Shown here: positions 16,560 to 25,164 of the stretch, in pieces
How the letters are laid out: each line of letters opens with the position of its first letter
Position numbering within the stretch: position 1 is the stretch's first letter
Assembly: GCA_035604595.1 (NCBI GenBank)
Contig: DATNIE010000001.1
Coordinates: 1-64,000 of the forward strand
From: CAIKZZ01 sp035604595
Lineage (GTDB): Bacteria; Pseudomonadota; Gammaproteobacteria; Steroidobacterales; Steroidobacteraceae
Direction of reading: 5' to 3'
Length of the DNA: 64,000 nt
Notes under the pieces: model-generated
Databases searched by the model: none
Told to the model about the DNA's origin: nothing
What the model saw: the letters and a program-made list of their open reading frames with translations, nothing else
Made by a program: the position numbers and the translations under genes

Positions 16560-17690
16560 ATGCACATACGCGCCGCAATACTCGACCGCTCCGGCGATCC
16601 GGTGCCCTACGCAGCAAGCCGCCCGGTGAGGCTCGCCGACGTCGAGCTCGATCCGCCCGGACCGGGCGAGGTGCTGGTGCGAATTCGTGCGGCGGGCCTG
16701 TGCCACTCGGATCTGTCGGTGATCGACGGCAACCGCCCCCGGCCGCTGCCGATGGTGCTCGGCCACGAGGCCGCCGGCACCGTCGAAGCGCTCGGCGAGG
16801 GAGTCACGGACCTGGCGCTCGGAACGCACGTGGTGGCCTCCTTCGTGCCGACCTGCGGGGCGTGCGCGCCATGCCGCGCGGGTCGTCCGGCGCTGTGCGA
16901 GCCGGGCTTCGCGGCCAACAGCGCCGGCACGTTGCTCGGCGGCGCGCGACGCCTGCACGAGCACGGCACGGTGCTCCAACATCACCTCGGGGTATCGGCG
17001 TTCGCCACCCACGCCGTGCTCGCGCGGCAGAGCCTGGTTGCCGTCGACCCGACGTTGCCGTTCGCGGAGGCGGCGGTATTCGGCTGCGCGGTCATCACCG
17101 GCGTCGGCGCGGTCGTGAACACCGCGCGCTTGCCGGCGGGTGCGAGCGTTGCGATCGTCGGCCTCGGCGGCGTCGGGCTCGCGGCGCTGCTCGGCGCCCG
17201 CGCGCTCGGAGCGAGTGCCATCGTCGCCATCGACCTTGACCCGGCGAAGCTCGCGCTGGCGCGCGAGCTCGGCGCGACGCACGTGGTCGATGCGCGCGAG
17301 GCGGACGCCCCCGCGCGCGCGAGGACCCTCGTCGCCGGCGGCGTGGAGTTCGCCTTCGAGATGGCCGGCAGCACTCGGGCACTCGAGCTCGCGTTCGCGA
17401 TCACGCGCCGCGGCGGGACCACGGTCACCGCGGGACTCGCGCCACCCGCGGCACGGTTCATGCTGCCGCAGACCCAGCTGGTTGCCGAGGAGCGCACCCT
17501 CAAGGGCAGCTACCTCGGCAGCAGCGTGCCGGCGCGCGACATCCCGCTCTACATCTCGTGGTACCGCGCCGGCCGTCTGCCGGTCGACCGGCTGCTCGAC
17601 CGCCGGCTCTCGCTCACTGAGCTCAACGAGGGCTTCGACCGCCTCGCGGCCGGCAGCGCTTTGCGTCAGATCCTCGTGCCGGCGGCCTGA
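16560..17690 (+). CDS. zinc-dependent alcohol dehydrogenase (MDR superfamily)
   Basis: A 376-residue medium-chain dehydrogenase related to class III and aryl-alcohol enzymes. Catalytic zinc ligands are Cys in AGLCHSDLSV, the GHEAAG motif and Cys in FGCAVITG. The structural zinc lobe is CGACAPCRAGRPALC. The nucleotide-binding GLGGVGLAALLGARALG follows and AIDLD suggests NAD(H). It oxidises an alcohol, or reduces an aldehyde, of unknown identity. The last 25 bp overlap the convergent barrel-protein gene. Confidence 0.88.
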   Translation: MHIRAAILDRSGDPVPYAASRPVRLADVELDPPGPGEVLVRIRAAGLCHSDLSVIDGNRPRPLPMVLGHEAAGTVEALGEGVTDLALGTHVVASFVPTCGACAPCRAGRPALCEPGFAANSAGTLLGGARRLHEHGTVLQHHLGVSAFATHAVLARQSLVAVDPTLPFAEAAVFGCAVITGVGAVVNTARLPAGASVAIVGLGGVGLAALLGARALGASAIVAIDLDPAKLALARELGATHVVDAREADAPARARTLVAGGVEFAFEMAGSTRALELAFAITRRGGTTVTAGLAPPAARFMLPQTQLVAEERTLKGSYLGSSVPARDIPLYISWYRAGRLPVDRLLDRRLSLTELNEGFDRLAAGSALRQILVPAA

Positions 17691-18325
17691 GACGCGCCGC
17701 GCGCGAGCGGATTCGGGGTCGGCTCGCCGATCTTTACCAGCGTGTTGCGATCGGTGTGGTGAAACGGCTCCTTCAGGCCGCTCACGAGCAGCACCGTGTC
17801 CTCATCGTAGGACCACGTAGCGTCGCCGTTCACCGTCACGCGGATGCGGTACTCGATCGTTTTGAACGCGTCCTCGAGGAAAGGATTCGAACAAATGCCA
17901 TTGATCGTCTCGCCGCGCCGGGCGATCAGCTCGAAACTGTTCGCGTCCTTGGCGGCCCGGCCCATCGCGAAGGCGATCTGGCCGCGCGGAATGGTCAGCG
18001 ACTGGAAGATCGCGCCGGTCGCCGGTTCCCACAGCCAGTACCCGACCTGGTCATGGTAGGTCTCGATCTCGCCCGGCTTGATGATGTGCGCGTGGTAACG
18101 CAGGCCATACAACAGCTGCGGTCCGTTGGCCTGCGGATCGATCGGCTCGAGGTCGATCGTCTCGACGAACGCCTGCTGCACGGGCCCGTCGGCCTTGGGG
18201 TTCACATCGAGGCCGCGCGTGCCCCGGAAACGCCCGGCGAGCGCAGTCAGCGGCCCGAGATTGCGCAGCGTGTGCACGTCGATGCCGGCGGGCTCGCTGT
18301 AGATGTCACGCCCGTAGGTATTCAT
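17666..18325 (-). CDS. heme-binding beta-barrel (THAP4-like / FABP family) protein
   Basis: A 219-residue protein with a lipocalin-like barrel signature: LAGRFRGTRGLDVNP at the N-terminus, GLRYHAHI, ETYHDQVGYWLWEPATG and IPRGQ. This is the bacterial group annotated FABP family or THAP4-like, related to nitrobindin, whose members may bind heme or fatty acids. The function here is inferred only from fold. The start ATG at 18325 lies two bases after the stop of the outer-membrane protein gene, so the two are almost certainly cotranscribed. It overlaps the alcohol dehydrogenase gene tail to tail. Confidence 0.7.
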   Translation of the reverse strand: MNTYGRDIYSEPAGIDVHTLRNLGPLTALAGRFRGTRGLDVNPKADGPVQQAFVETIDLEPIDPQANGPQLLYGLRYHAHIIKPGEIETYHDQVGYWLWEPATGAIFQSLTIPRGQIAFAMGRAAKDANSFELIARRGETINGICSNPFLEDAFKTIEYRIRVTVNGDATWSYDEDTVLLVSGLKEPFHHTDRNTLVKIGEPTPNPLARGASQAAGTRI

Positions 18326-18327
18326 GC

Positions 18328-19929
18328 TCAGAACCGTGCTTGGGTTGCGACACTGATCTGGACTTTCTTTACCCCGGCCGGAGCATCGAGCGCATACGAG
18401 ATATCCACGTGCAGCACGTTGCCGAGGCCGGATCGGTTGTTGCCCGAGCGGATCCCGAGACCCACGTCCTTGAGCAGGCCCAGCGGCACGGCGCCCGCGA
18501 AATCGCGCCCCCAGGTGCGTCCGGCATCGAAAAACACCGCGCCGCCGATGCGCAGCAGCCGGAAAGGGTACCAGTTCGTGTACAGCCGCTCCTCGAGCGT
18601 GAGCAGCGCGCTCGACGTGCCGCCCTGGAACCTGATCGGGTAGCCCCTGAGGCCGCTGTCGCCGCCGAGCAGCACTTGCTGATCAGGGTCGAGCCGGTGG
18701 GTCGTTGTGCCCGAGAGTGATGCGTAGAACAGGTCGCGGTCCGTCAACCGTTCGAAGTACCGCCCACCGGCGCTGAGGTTGACGTTGTGTGCGGCGCCGT
18801 CATCGACGCGCCCGGCGAGCGCGGCGTTCAGGAACAGATAGCGACGGTCGTCCGATTGCCAGCCATCGGTCGCGGTCGCCTGCACGAGCCACGAGCGGCC
18901 GACGCCACCGAACGGCGGCGCGGAATAGCCGAGCTCACCGTACAGGGAGCGCCCGAGGTACTGGTCCTCGGTCCGGCCGATCAGGTCCAGATTCTCGGTC
19001 TTGACGTAACGGTCCTCGATCACCTGCCAGCCGAACCATGGGTAGACGAACTTGCGGTCTCCCGGCAGTACGGCCGGCTGCATCACGGCAGTAGGATCTT
19101 CCTTGAACGTGGTTTCGTCGTAGCGCACACCGGCAAACCAGCGCTGCGTCCAGCCGTCGATGAGCCCCGGCGACCCACCTATGTAGCCCTGGACCTGGTC
19201 GTGGAGCTCGCTGAACTGATCGAAGATGCTGCCGTTCGAATAGCGCGACACGACGCTGGTGGAGTCGTTCACGATGACGCCGCCGGACTCGCGGGTGTCG
19301 AGCGCGAAGAACGGCCGGACCAGCGACACAGCCTTGACCTTGCCGTCGCTGTTGTCGGAGTAATTGACCCCGAGCTGCCACCAGTCGTTGCTGAGGTTGT
19401 TGTCGGCGTAACTGAACGTCGTCGACGACCGGTCGATCGTGTGGGACCGGTTCACGGTGAGGCTGGTGCCGAGGCCGAGCAGGTTCTCCTCCTCGATCTG
19501 GACGCTGGACTGGTTCGCGCCGCCGCTGCGACCGATCGAGACCCCGGGATTGAGCGTCCAGACGTCGCGCACGGTGACCGCGAGGTCGACGATGTTGCGC
19601 GCGGCATCGTAGGCGACGGGCACGACCCATGCGTCATTCAGATAGACGCGCGAACGCAGGATCCGCTCGGTCTCCGCGAGCCGCTCGGCGGACAGCGAGT
19701 CGCCGCTCGCGAACAGCAGCTGCTTGCGCACGGTACGTTCGCGGGTGCGGATGTGCAGCTCATTGGCGAGTTTGTAGAGCCCGTGGTTCTCGCGAGGGTC
19801 GTCGAGATCGAAGATGTTCTGGACGTAGACGTCGATCCGGCCGATCGCTGCGCCGTGCGCTTCGAGCTCGGCGATCGGCGGCACACCCGGCGGGCGGACC
19901 GCCGTGGCCGGCTGCTCGGCCGCGTGCAC
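18328..19929 (-). CDS. outer-membrane beta-barrel protein, BamA/TamA-like (D15 surface antigen type)
   Basis: An N-terminal POTRA-like part (VRKQLLFASGDSLSAERLAE, LRSRVYL) is followed by a long beta-barrel with the D15 signature LLGGDSGLRGYP and a final strand ending in Phe (ISVATQARF), the signal for outer-membrane insertion. The GTG at 19929 is the first ordinary start, but the frame stays open upstream and codes for a convincing signal peptide (LSRFIGAAIVAGTLSSSAAV then HA-AEQ). True initiation is therefore probably at a CTG at 19986 or 19995, the latter overlapping the upstream stop codon. It sits between the quinone oxidoreductase and barrel-protein genes. A two-partner secretion or transport role is possible. 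Confidence 0.8.
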   Translation of the reverse strand: MHAAEQPATAVRPPGVPPIAELEAHGAAIGRIDVYVQNIFDLDDPRENHGLYKLANELHIRTRERTVRKQLLFASGDSLSAERLAETERILRSRVYLNDAWVVPVAYDAARNIVDLAVTVRDVWTLNPGVSIGRSGGANQSSVQIEEENLLGLGTSLTVNRSHTIDRSSTTFSYADNNLSNDWWQLGVNYSDNSDGKVKAVSLVRPFFALDTRESGGVIVNDSTSVVSRYSNGSIFDQFSELHDQVQGYIGGSPGLIDGWTQRWFAGVRYDETTFKEDPTAVMQPAVLPGDRKFVYPWFGWQVIEDRYVKTENLDLIGRTEDQYLGRSLYGELGYSAPPFGGVGRSWLVQATATDGWQSDDRRYLFLNAALAGRVDDGAAHNVNLSAGGRYFERLTDRDLFYASLSGTTTHRLDPDQQVLLGGDSGLRGYPIRFQGGTSSALLTLEERLYTNWYPFRLLRIGGAVFFDAGRTWGRDFAGAVPLGLLKDVGLGIRSGNNRSGLGNVLHVDISYALDAPAGVKKVQISVATQARF

Positions 19930-19991
19930 CGCTGCCGAGCTGCTCAGTGTCCCCGCGACGATGGCGGCGCCGATGAAGCGGCTCAGCCCGT

Positions 19992-20966
19992 TCAGGGGAT
20001 CAGTACCGTCGAACCCGTCGTGCGCCGCGCCTCGAGGTCAGTGTGGGCCCGCGCCGCGTCGGCGAGCGCGTAGGTCTGTCCGATCCGGATCTGCACGACG
20101 CCGCTCCCGACCACCTCGAAGAGCTCGCGCGCAGCGCGGTTCAGATCCCCTTTGCTCGCAATGTAGTGAAACAGCGTCGGCCGCGTCAGGTACAGCGAGC
20201 CGCGCCGGCTGAGCTCGAGCGGCGCGACCGGTGGTACCGGTCCCGACGCGTTGCCGAAGGTCACCATCAGCCCGAGCGGCCGCAAGCAGTCGAGCGAGGC
20301 CTGGAACGTGTCCTTGCCTATCGAGTCGTACACGACCGGCACGCCCTTGCCGGCGGTGATCTGCCGCACGCGCGCCACCAGATCGTCGCGGCTCGTGATG
20401 ATGACGTCATGGGCGCCGTGCGCGCGGACGACCTCGGCCTTGGGCTCGCTCCCGACCACCGCGATCACGTGCGCGCCGAGGTGGCGCGCCCACTGCACGG
20501 CGATGAGGCCAACGCCGCCGGCAGCCGCATGGATCACGACCGGATCGCGCTTCTTGACCTTGTAGGTGCGCCTCAGCAGGTACTGCGCCGTCAGGCCCTT
20601 CAGCATCATGGCCGCAGCCTGCTGGTCGGTCACCGTCGGCGGCAGCTTCACCAGCCGATCGGCGGGCACGTGCCGTGCTTCGGCGTACGAGCCGGGGGTC
20701 GACAGCACGTACGCGACGCGCTCGCCAACGGCGACGCTCTTAACACCCCGCCCGACATCCTCGACCACTCCGGCGGCCTCGCGCCCGATCCCCATCGGCA
20801 GCGGCCCGGCGTACAGCCCGGTGCGGTCGTAGACATCGATGAAGTTGACGCCGATCGCGGTGTGCCGCACGCGCGCCTCGTTGCGCTTGAGGCGCGGCAG
20901 CGTGATATCGGTCCACTCGAGCGCGTCGGGTCCACCCGTCGCGCGCACCAGAATGCCTCGTGTCAT
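19992..20966 (-). CDS. qor: quinone oxidoreductase (zinc-free MDR, NADPH-dependent)
   Basis: A 324-residue zeta-crystallin-like oxidoreductase. HTAIGVNFIDVYDRTGLY at the N-terminus, IGREAAGVVEDVG, and the nucleotide-binding AAAGGVGLIAVQWARHLGA (AxxGxxG type, NADPH-favouring) match E. coli QorA. It has no zinc-binding cysteine lobe. It reduces quinones or alpha,beta-unsaturated carbonyls in the cytosol. A strong GGGAGG site precedes the ATG at 20966. The stop codon overlaps the probable start of the outer-membrane protein gene. It lies 52 bp downstream of the ferredoxin gene. Confidence 0.92.
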   Translation of the reverse strand: MTRGILVRATGGPDALEWTDITLPRLKRNEARVRHTAIGVNFIDVYDRTGLYAGPLPMGIGREAAGVVEDVGRGVKSVAVGERVAYVLSTPGSYAEARHVPADRLVKLPPTVTDQQAAAMMLKGLTAQYLLRRTYKVKKRDPVVIHAAAGGVGLIAVQWARHLGAHVIAVVGSEPKAEVVRAHGAHDVIITSRDDLVARVRQITAGKGVPVVYDSIGKDTFQASLDCLRPLGLMVTFGNASGPVPPVAPLELSRRGSLYLTRPTLFHYIASKGDLNRAARELFEVVGSGVVQIRIGQTYALADAARAHTDLEARRTTGSTVLIP

Positions 20967-21018
20967 GCATCACCTCCCGTCGGGAGTCGCGAGCAGTCTA
21001 ACAGCCCGGCCGCTACCG

Positions 21019-21390
21019 TTAAGAGCGCGCGAGCGGGCTGGCGGCAATCGCAAGGTCGGCGACCGGTCGGCCGCCGATCAGGTGCTCGGCGATGATCCGC
21101 TCGAGGTTCTCGGGCGTGCAGTCCCGGTACCAGATGCCTTCCGGATAGACGACCGCGACCGGGCCCCCACAACAGATCCGCAGGCAGACGGCCTTGGTCC
21201 TGAGAATTCCACCCACCACATCCACCAAGCCGAGCTCCCGCAGACGCTGCTTCAGAAACGCCCACGATGCCTCGCTCGCCTCGACGCTGGCGCACCTGCC
21301 ACCGCCGACGCACAGCAACACGTGGCGGCTCGCGCTCGCGAGCTGGCGCGAGGCCAGGACCGTGGCGAGTTCGTCCGCGGTGCTGCTCAT
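21019..21390 (-). CDS. thioredoxin-like 2Fe-2S ferredoxin
   Basis: A 123-residue protein of the shethna/NuoE-like thioredoxin-fold ferredoxin family. It has a first Cys pair in HVLLCVGGGRCA and a second in TKAVCLRICCGGP, followed by VVYPEGIWYRDCTPENLERI, the standard C-terminal part. It should carry a [2Fe-2S] cluster and transfer electrons in the cytoplasm. The partner is unknown. It is 41 bp downstream of the PII gene and 52 bp upstream of the quinone oxidoreductase gene on the same strand. Confidence 0.85.
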   Translation of the reverse strand: MSSTADELATVLASRQLASASRHVLLCVGGGRCASVEASEASWAFLKQRLRELGLVDVVGGILRTKAVCLRICCGGPVAVVYPEGIWYRDCTPENLERIIAEHLIGGRPVADLAIAASPLARS

Positions 21391-21431
21391 CGCTGCGAGT
21401 CTAGCGCAGCGACCGGCACCGCGGCGGCGCC

Positions 21432-21770
21432 TCAGAGCGCCTGCTCGTCCGATTCGCCGGTGCGGATGCGAAGCACCCGCTCGATGTCGCAGACAAAGAT
21501 CTTGCCGTCACCCACCTTGCCGGTGCGTGCCGCCGTGACCACGGCCTCGACGACCTGATCGAGCAGCTCGTCCTTCACCGCGACCTCGACCCGCGTCTTT
21601 GGCACGAAGTCGACGACGTACTCGGCGCCGCGGTAGAGCTCGGTGTGGCCTCGCTGGCGGCCGAAGCCTTTGACCTCGGTGACGGTCATGCCGGAGATCC
21701 CGATCTCGGACAGCGCCGCGCGGACGTCGTCGAGCTTGAACGGCTTGATGATCGCGGTAATCATTTTCAT
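21432..21770 (-). CDS. glnK: PII nitrogen signalling protein (GlnB/GlnK)
   Basis: The trimeric sensor of 2-oxoglutarate and ATP/ADP that adjusts nitrogen metabolism. With the ATG at 21770 (AGGAG nine bases before) it is 112 residues, exactly the enterobacterial size. Tyr51, the uridylylation site, is in ELYRGAEY of the T-loop, and the B-loop reads TGKVGDGKIF. The MKMITAIIKPFKLDDVR start is standard. No amtB follows. Downstream are a ferredoxin and qor. A sigma-54-like element sits 57 bp upstream, which favours a GlnK-type nitrogen-regulated copy over housekeeping GlnB, but this is inference. Confidence 0.93.
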   Translation of the reverse strand: MKMITAIIKPFKLDDVRAALSEIGISGMTVTEVKGFGRQRGHTELYRGAEYVVDFVPKTRVEVAVKDELLDQVVEAVVTAARTGKVGDGKIFVCDIERVLRIRTGESDEQAL

Positions 21771-21826
21771 GTCGGCAGGCTCCTGTCGCCCGTCTACTGT
21801 AACGAAAATCGTGGCCAACCGCCGCG

Positions 21827-21843
21827 ATTGCAGCTTCCGTGCC
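21827..21843 (-). promoter_or_regulatory. candidate sigma-54 promoter for the PII gene
   Basis: Read on the minus strand the element is CGGCAC, five bases, then CTGCA, against the consensus TGGCAC-N5-TTGCA. The invariant GG and GC are present with the exact spacing. It lies about 57 bp before the PII start codon, so a transcript would begin near 21815-21818. Confidence 0.6.
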
Positions 21844-22030
21844 GCCCGCAGTTGCTCCCCGAATCATGCACTTAGCGCGCACCGGCCGCGGCTGCGCGCA
21901 CCACGGTAGCGCGGCGCGGCCAGGCGATGCGCGCCTTTGGTGCGGCGGCACTCCGGTGCGGTGCGCGCCCGTGAGAGGCTTGCATCGGTCGGGGGGCTGG
22001 CTAGAGTGACGGGCCGTTCCGGGGAAGACG

Positions 22031-23260
22031 ATGCCAGACACATTCGTGATTGCGGGCGCGGGCCAGACCGCCGCCCAGGCGGTCGACAGCCTGCGGCGCG
22101 CGGGCTTTGGCGGTCGGCTCCTCGTCGTGGGCGAGGAGCCGTGCCTGCCCTACCAGCGCCCGCCGCTGTCGAAGAAATTCCTGGGCGGAGAGCTGGCGGT
22201 CGAGCGGCTCGCGCTCAAGCCCCTGAGTTTTTATGAGCAGGCGCGCGCGGAGCTGCGGCTCGGCGTGCGGATCGAGGGGCTCGACCTCGCCCGGCGGGAA
22301 GTGAGTCTGTCGGACGGCGAGCGGGTCTTGTACGACCGTCTGCTGCTGGCGACCGGCGCGGCGCCCCGCAAGATCGCCGTGCCTGGCACCGAACTCGCCG
22401 GCATTCATTACCTGAGGACCGTCTCCGACGTCGAGCGGATCCGCGCCGAGCTTGCATCCGCCCGGGATGTCGTGATCGTCGGGGGCGGCTACATCGGGCT
22501 CGAGGCCGCGGCCACCTGCAGAGGTCTCGGGAGCGAGGTGGACGTGGTCGAGATGGCCGACCGGGTGATGAACCGGGTGGTCGCGCCGGAGGTATCGGCC
22601 TTTTTCACCGCCGAGCACGCGCGCGCCGGCGTCCGGATCCACACGCGGACGCTGGTCAGCGGCTTTCGGGCCCGGCCTCGCGAGCCGGGCCACGTGGCGG
22701 TGGTCGAGACCCTCGACGGCCGGGAGTTCCCTGCGGATATCGTGATCATCGGCATCGGGGTCGTGCCGGTCACCGACGTCGCCGCCGCGGCGGGGCTCGC
22801 CTGTCAGGACGGCATCGCCGTCGACGAGCACTGCCGGACGAGTGACCCGTCGGTCTACGCCGCCGGTGACTGCGCCAGCCACCCGAGCCCACGCTACGGG
22901 CGCCGGGTCCGGCTCGAATCGGTCGACAACGCATTCGAACAGGCCAAGACCGCTGCCGCCAACATGGCCGGCGGCTCGGTGGTCCACGACCGCGTGCCCT
23001 GGTTCTGGTCCGATCAGTTTGATCTGAAGCTGCTGATCGTCGGTCTGAACTTCGACTACGATCAGGTCGTCCTGCGCGGCCGGCCGCAGGCCCGGAGCTT
23101 CGCCTGCTGTTATCTGCGCGCGGGCGAGCTGCTGGCCCTCGACTGCATCAATGACGCAAAGGACTACATGGCCGCCAAGAAGGTGATCGCCGAGCGTCAC
23201 CGATGCGACCCCGCCCGGCTCGCCGATCCGGCGGTCGCGCTCAAGGACACGGTGCTCTAA
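22031..23260 (+). CDS. FAD-dependent ferredoxin reductase (putidaredoxin reductase-like)
   Basis: A 409-residue NADH-dependent flavoprotein that passes electrons to a ferredoxin. It has an N-terminal FAD motif (VIAGAGQTAAQA, with Ala at the third glycine), LPYQRPPLSKKFLGGE typical of this family, a second dinucleotide fold VIVGGGYIGLEAAAT for NADH, and VYAAGDCAS before the flavin-binding end. The C-terminal domain begins near WFWSDQFDLKLLIVG. It faces the PII/ferredoxin run across a 260-bp gap, so the nearby 2Fe-2S protein is a possible partner, although P450 and dioxygenase systems also use such reductases. Confidence 0.9.
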   Translation: MPDTFVIAGAGQTAAQAVDSLRRAGFGGRLLVVGEEPCLPYQRPPLSKKFLGGELAVERLALKPLSFYEQARAELRLGVRIEGLDLARREVSLSDGERVLYDRLLLATGAAPRKIAVPGTELAGIHYLRTVSDVERIRAELASARDVVIVGGGYIGLEAAATCRGLGSEVDVVEMADRVMNRVVAPEVSAFFTAEHARAGVRIHTRTLVSGFRARPREPGHVAVVETLDGREFPADIVIIGIGVVPVTDVAAAAGLACQDGIAVDEHCRTSDPSVYAAGDCASHPSPRYGRRVRLESVDNAFEQAKTAAANMAGGSVVHDRVPWFWSDQFDLKLLIVGLNFDYDQVVLRGRPQARSFACCYLRAGELLALDCINDAKDYMAAKKVIAERHRCDPARLADPAVALKDTVL

Positions 23261-23286
23261 GGCCTCGGCGCAGTCGATCCGGCAAC

Positions 23287-23316
23287 TTTGCTGCACTGCA
23301 AAACAAAGGCTATACT
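23287..23316 (+). promoter_or_regulatory. phaC promoter with PhaR-like operator
   Basis: TTTGCTGCACTGCAAA (23287-23302) is an imperfect inverted repeat of the TGC/GCA type bound by PhaR regulators in other PHA producers. It covers a possible -35 (TTGCTG, 23288-23293), followed after 17 bp by TATACT (23311-23316) as -10. phaC starts 31 bp further on. Confidence 0.55.
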
Positions 23317-23346
23317 GCCTGGGTCTCGCTCAGGCTGGAGACCCCG

Positions 23347-25155
23347 ATGGCCGACCCGACCACGCCCATTTCTCCGGAGCCCGCCTCGGGCGTCGTCCGG
23401 CGCATTCCGGGTGCCACGCTCCCGGCACGGGCACCGACCACCGAGGCGATCGACCTCGCGTTTCGCGCGGCGCTCGGCAAGCTGACGGGCGGCCTCTCGC
23501 CCACCCCGTTCGCGACCGCCTGGGCCGACTGGGCCATGCAGCTGGCCGCCTCGCCGGCGCGCCAGTCGGAGCTGCAGCAGGACGCGCTCAGGCGCGCGAT
23601 CGACACCCTGGGCTTTACCGCCAGAGCCGCGAGCGGCGGGACACTGTCGCCGCTGGAGGGGCTGGACGGCGCGGCCGATGCGCGTTTCGAAGGCGATGCC
23701 TGGCAGCAGTTTCCATTCAACGCCTGGGCGCGCAGTTTCCAGAACGGCGCCGCCTGGCTGCAACAGCTGCCCAGGGATCTGCTCGGTCTGCGGCACTATC
23801 ACGCGGAACTCGTCGACTTCACCGTGCGCCAGTGGCTCGACGCGCTTGCCCCCAGCAACTATCTGGCGACGAATCCCGAGCTGCAGGAACTGACCCGCGC
23901 CGAGGGCGGCCAGAACCTGCTGCGCGGTGCGCAGAATCTCATCGAGGATCTCGTGCGTGTGATGGGCAACCGCGGTCCGGTCGGCACCGAGGCTTTCGAG
24001 CCCGGCAAGGGCGTCGCGCTGAGCCACGGCAAGGTCGTCTTGCGCAACGCGCTGATCGAGCTGATCCAGTACTCGCCGGTCACCGCCGAGGTCTACGCCG
24101 AACCCGTACTGATCGTGCCGGCGTGGATCATGAAGTACTACATCCTGGACCTCTCGCCCAAGAACTCGCTGATCAAGTATCTGCTCGAGCAGGGCCATAC
24201 GGTGTTCATCGTCTCGTGGAAGAACCCGGACACGGCGGACCGCGACTGCAGCATGGACGATTACCTGCGCCTGGGCTTTCGCGCCGCGGTCGATGCGGTC
24301 AGCAGCATCGTCCCCGGCCGCAAGATCCATGCGACGGGCTACTGCATCGGCGGCACGCTGCTCGCGATCGGGGCCGCGACCCTGGCGCGCGAGGCAGACC
24401 CACGGCTCGCGAGCATGACGCTGCTTGCCGCGCTGACCGATTTTTCAGAACCCGGTGAACTCGCGATCTTCATCAACCGCAGCCAGCTCGGCATGCTCGA
24501 GGCGCAGATGTACCAGGAAGGCGTGCTCGACAGCCGCCAGATGGGCGCCGCCTTCCAGATGCTGCGGCCCCGCGACCTGATCTGGCAGCCGATGCTGAAC
24601 AGCTACCTCAAGGGCGCGCGCGACCCGATGATCGACCTGATGGCATGGAATGCCGACGGCACGCGCATGCCGTACAAAATGCACACCGAGTACCTGTACC
24701 GGTTGTACCTCGACAATGAGCTGTCGAGCGGCCGTTTTCCCGTCAATGGCGAGCCGATCCGGCTCTCCGACGTCCGGATCCCGGTATTCGTCGTCGGTAC
24801 CGAGACCGATCACGTGGCGCCGTGGAAGAGCGTCTACAAGGTCGAGAACCTGGTGCAATCGGATGACTTCACGTTCCTGCTGACGAGCGGCGGCCACAAC
24901 GCCGGCATCATCAGCGGGCCCGTGCACCCCAAGCGCAAGCACCGCGTGCGCACCCGGACGCTGCACGACCGGCACCTCTCGCCCGAGGAGTGGTTCGCGA
25001 CCACTGCGCCACAGGTCGGCTCGTGGTGGCCGATCTGGGCAGCATGGCTTGCCGCGCATTCGGGCGCGCGGGTGCCGCCGCCGGCACTCGGCGCGCCGGA
25101 TGCCGGCTGCGCACTCCTCGAGGACGCACCGGGCCAGTACGTGCTGGCGAAGTGA
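23347..25155 (+). CDS. phaC: class I poly(3-hydroxyalkanoate) synthase
   Basis: Polymerises hydroxyacyl-CoA to polyester on the granule surface. The 602-residue protein has the PhaC N-terminal domain (LPRDLLGLRHYHAELVDFTV) and an alpha/beta-hydrolase catalytic domain with the lipase-box variant GYCIGG (Cys333). The Asp is in GTETDHVAPW and the His in TSGGHNAGI. Size and the single-subunit form indicate class I, which uses short-chain monomers. I chose ATG 23347, since the frame upstream overlaps the reductase gene. No phaA, phaB or phasin gene lies beside it in the window, though the two thiolases near 40 kb could supply precursors. Confidence 0.95.
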   Translation: MADPTTPISPEPASGVVRRIPGATLPARAPTTEAIDLAFRAALGKLTGGLSPTPFATAWADWAMQLAASPARQSELQQDALRRAIDTLGFTARAASGGTLSPLEGLDGAADARFEGDAWQQFPFNAWARSFQNGAAWLQQLPRDLLGLRHYHAELVDFTVRQWLDALAPSNYLATNPELQELTRAEGGQNLLRGAQNLIEDLVRVMGNRGPVGTEAFEPGKGVALSHGKVVLRNALIELIQYSPVTAEVYAEPVLIVPAWIMKYYILDLSPKNSLIKYLLEQGHTVFIVSWKNPDTADRDCSMDDYLRLGFRAAVDAVSSIVPGRKIHATGYCIGGTLLAIGAATLAREADPRLASMTLLAALTDFSEPGELAIFINRSQLGMLEAQMYQEGVLDSRQMGAAFQMLRPRDLIWQPMLNSYLKGARDPMIDLMAWNADGTRMPYKMHTEYLYRLYLDNELSSGRFPVNGEPIRLSDVRIPVFVVGTETDHVAPWKSVYKVENLVQSDDFTFLLTSGGHNAGIISGPVHPKRKHRVRTRTLHDRHLSPEEWFATTAPQVGSWWPIWAAWLAAHSGARVPPPALGAPDAGCALLEDAPGQYVLAK

Positions 25156-25164
25156 GGCGGCGGT

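Noticed and set aside
21870..21890. NtrC half-site-like GTGC/GCAC bases upstream of the PII gene
   Set aside because: Only one half-site matches the consensus and the second half is absent.
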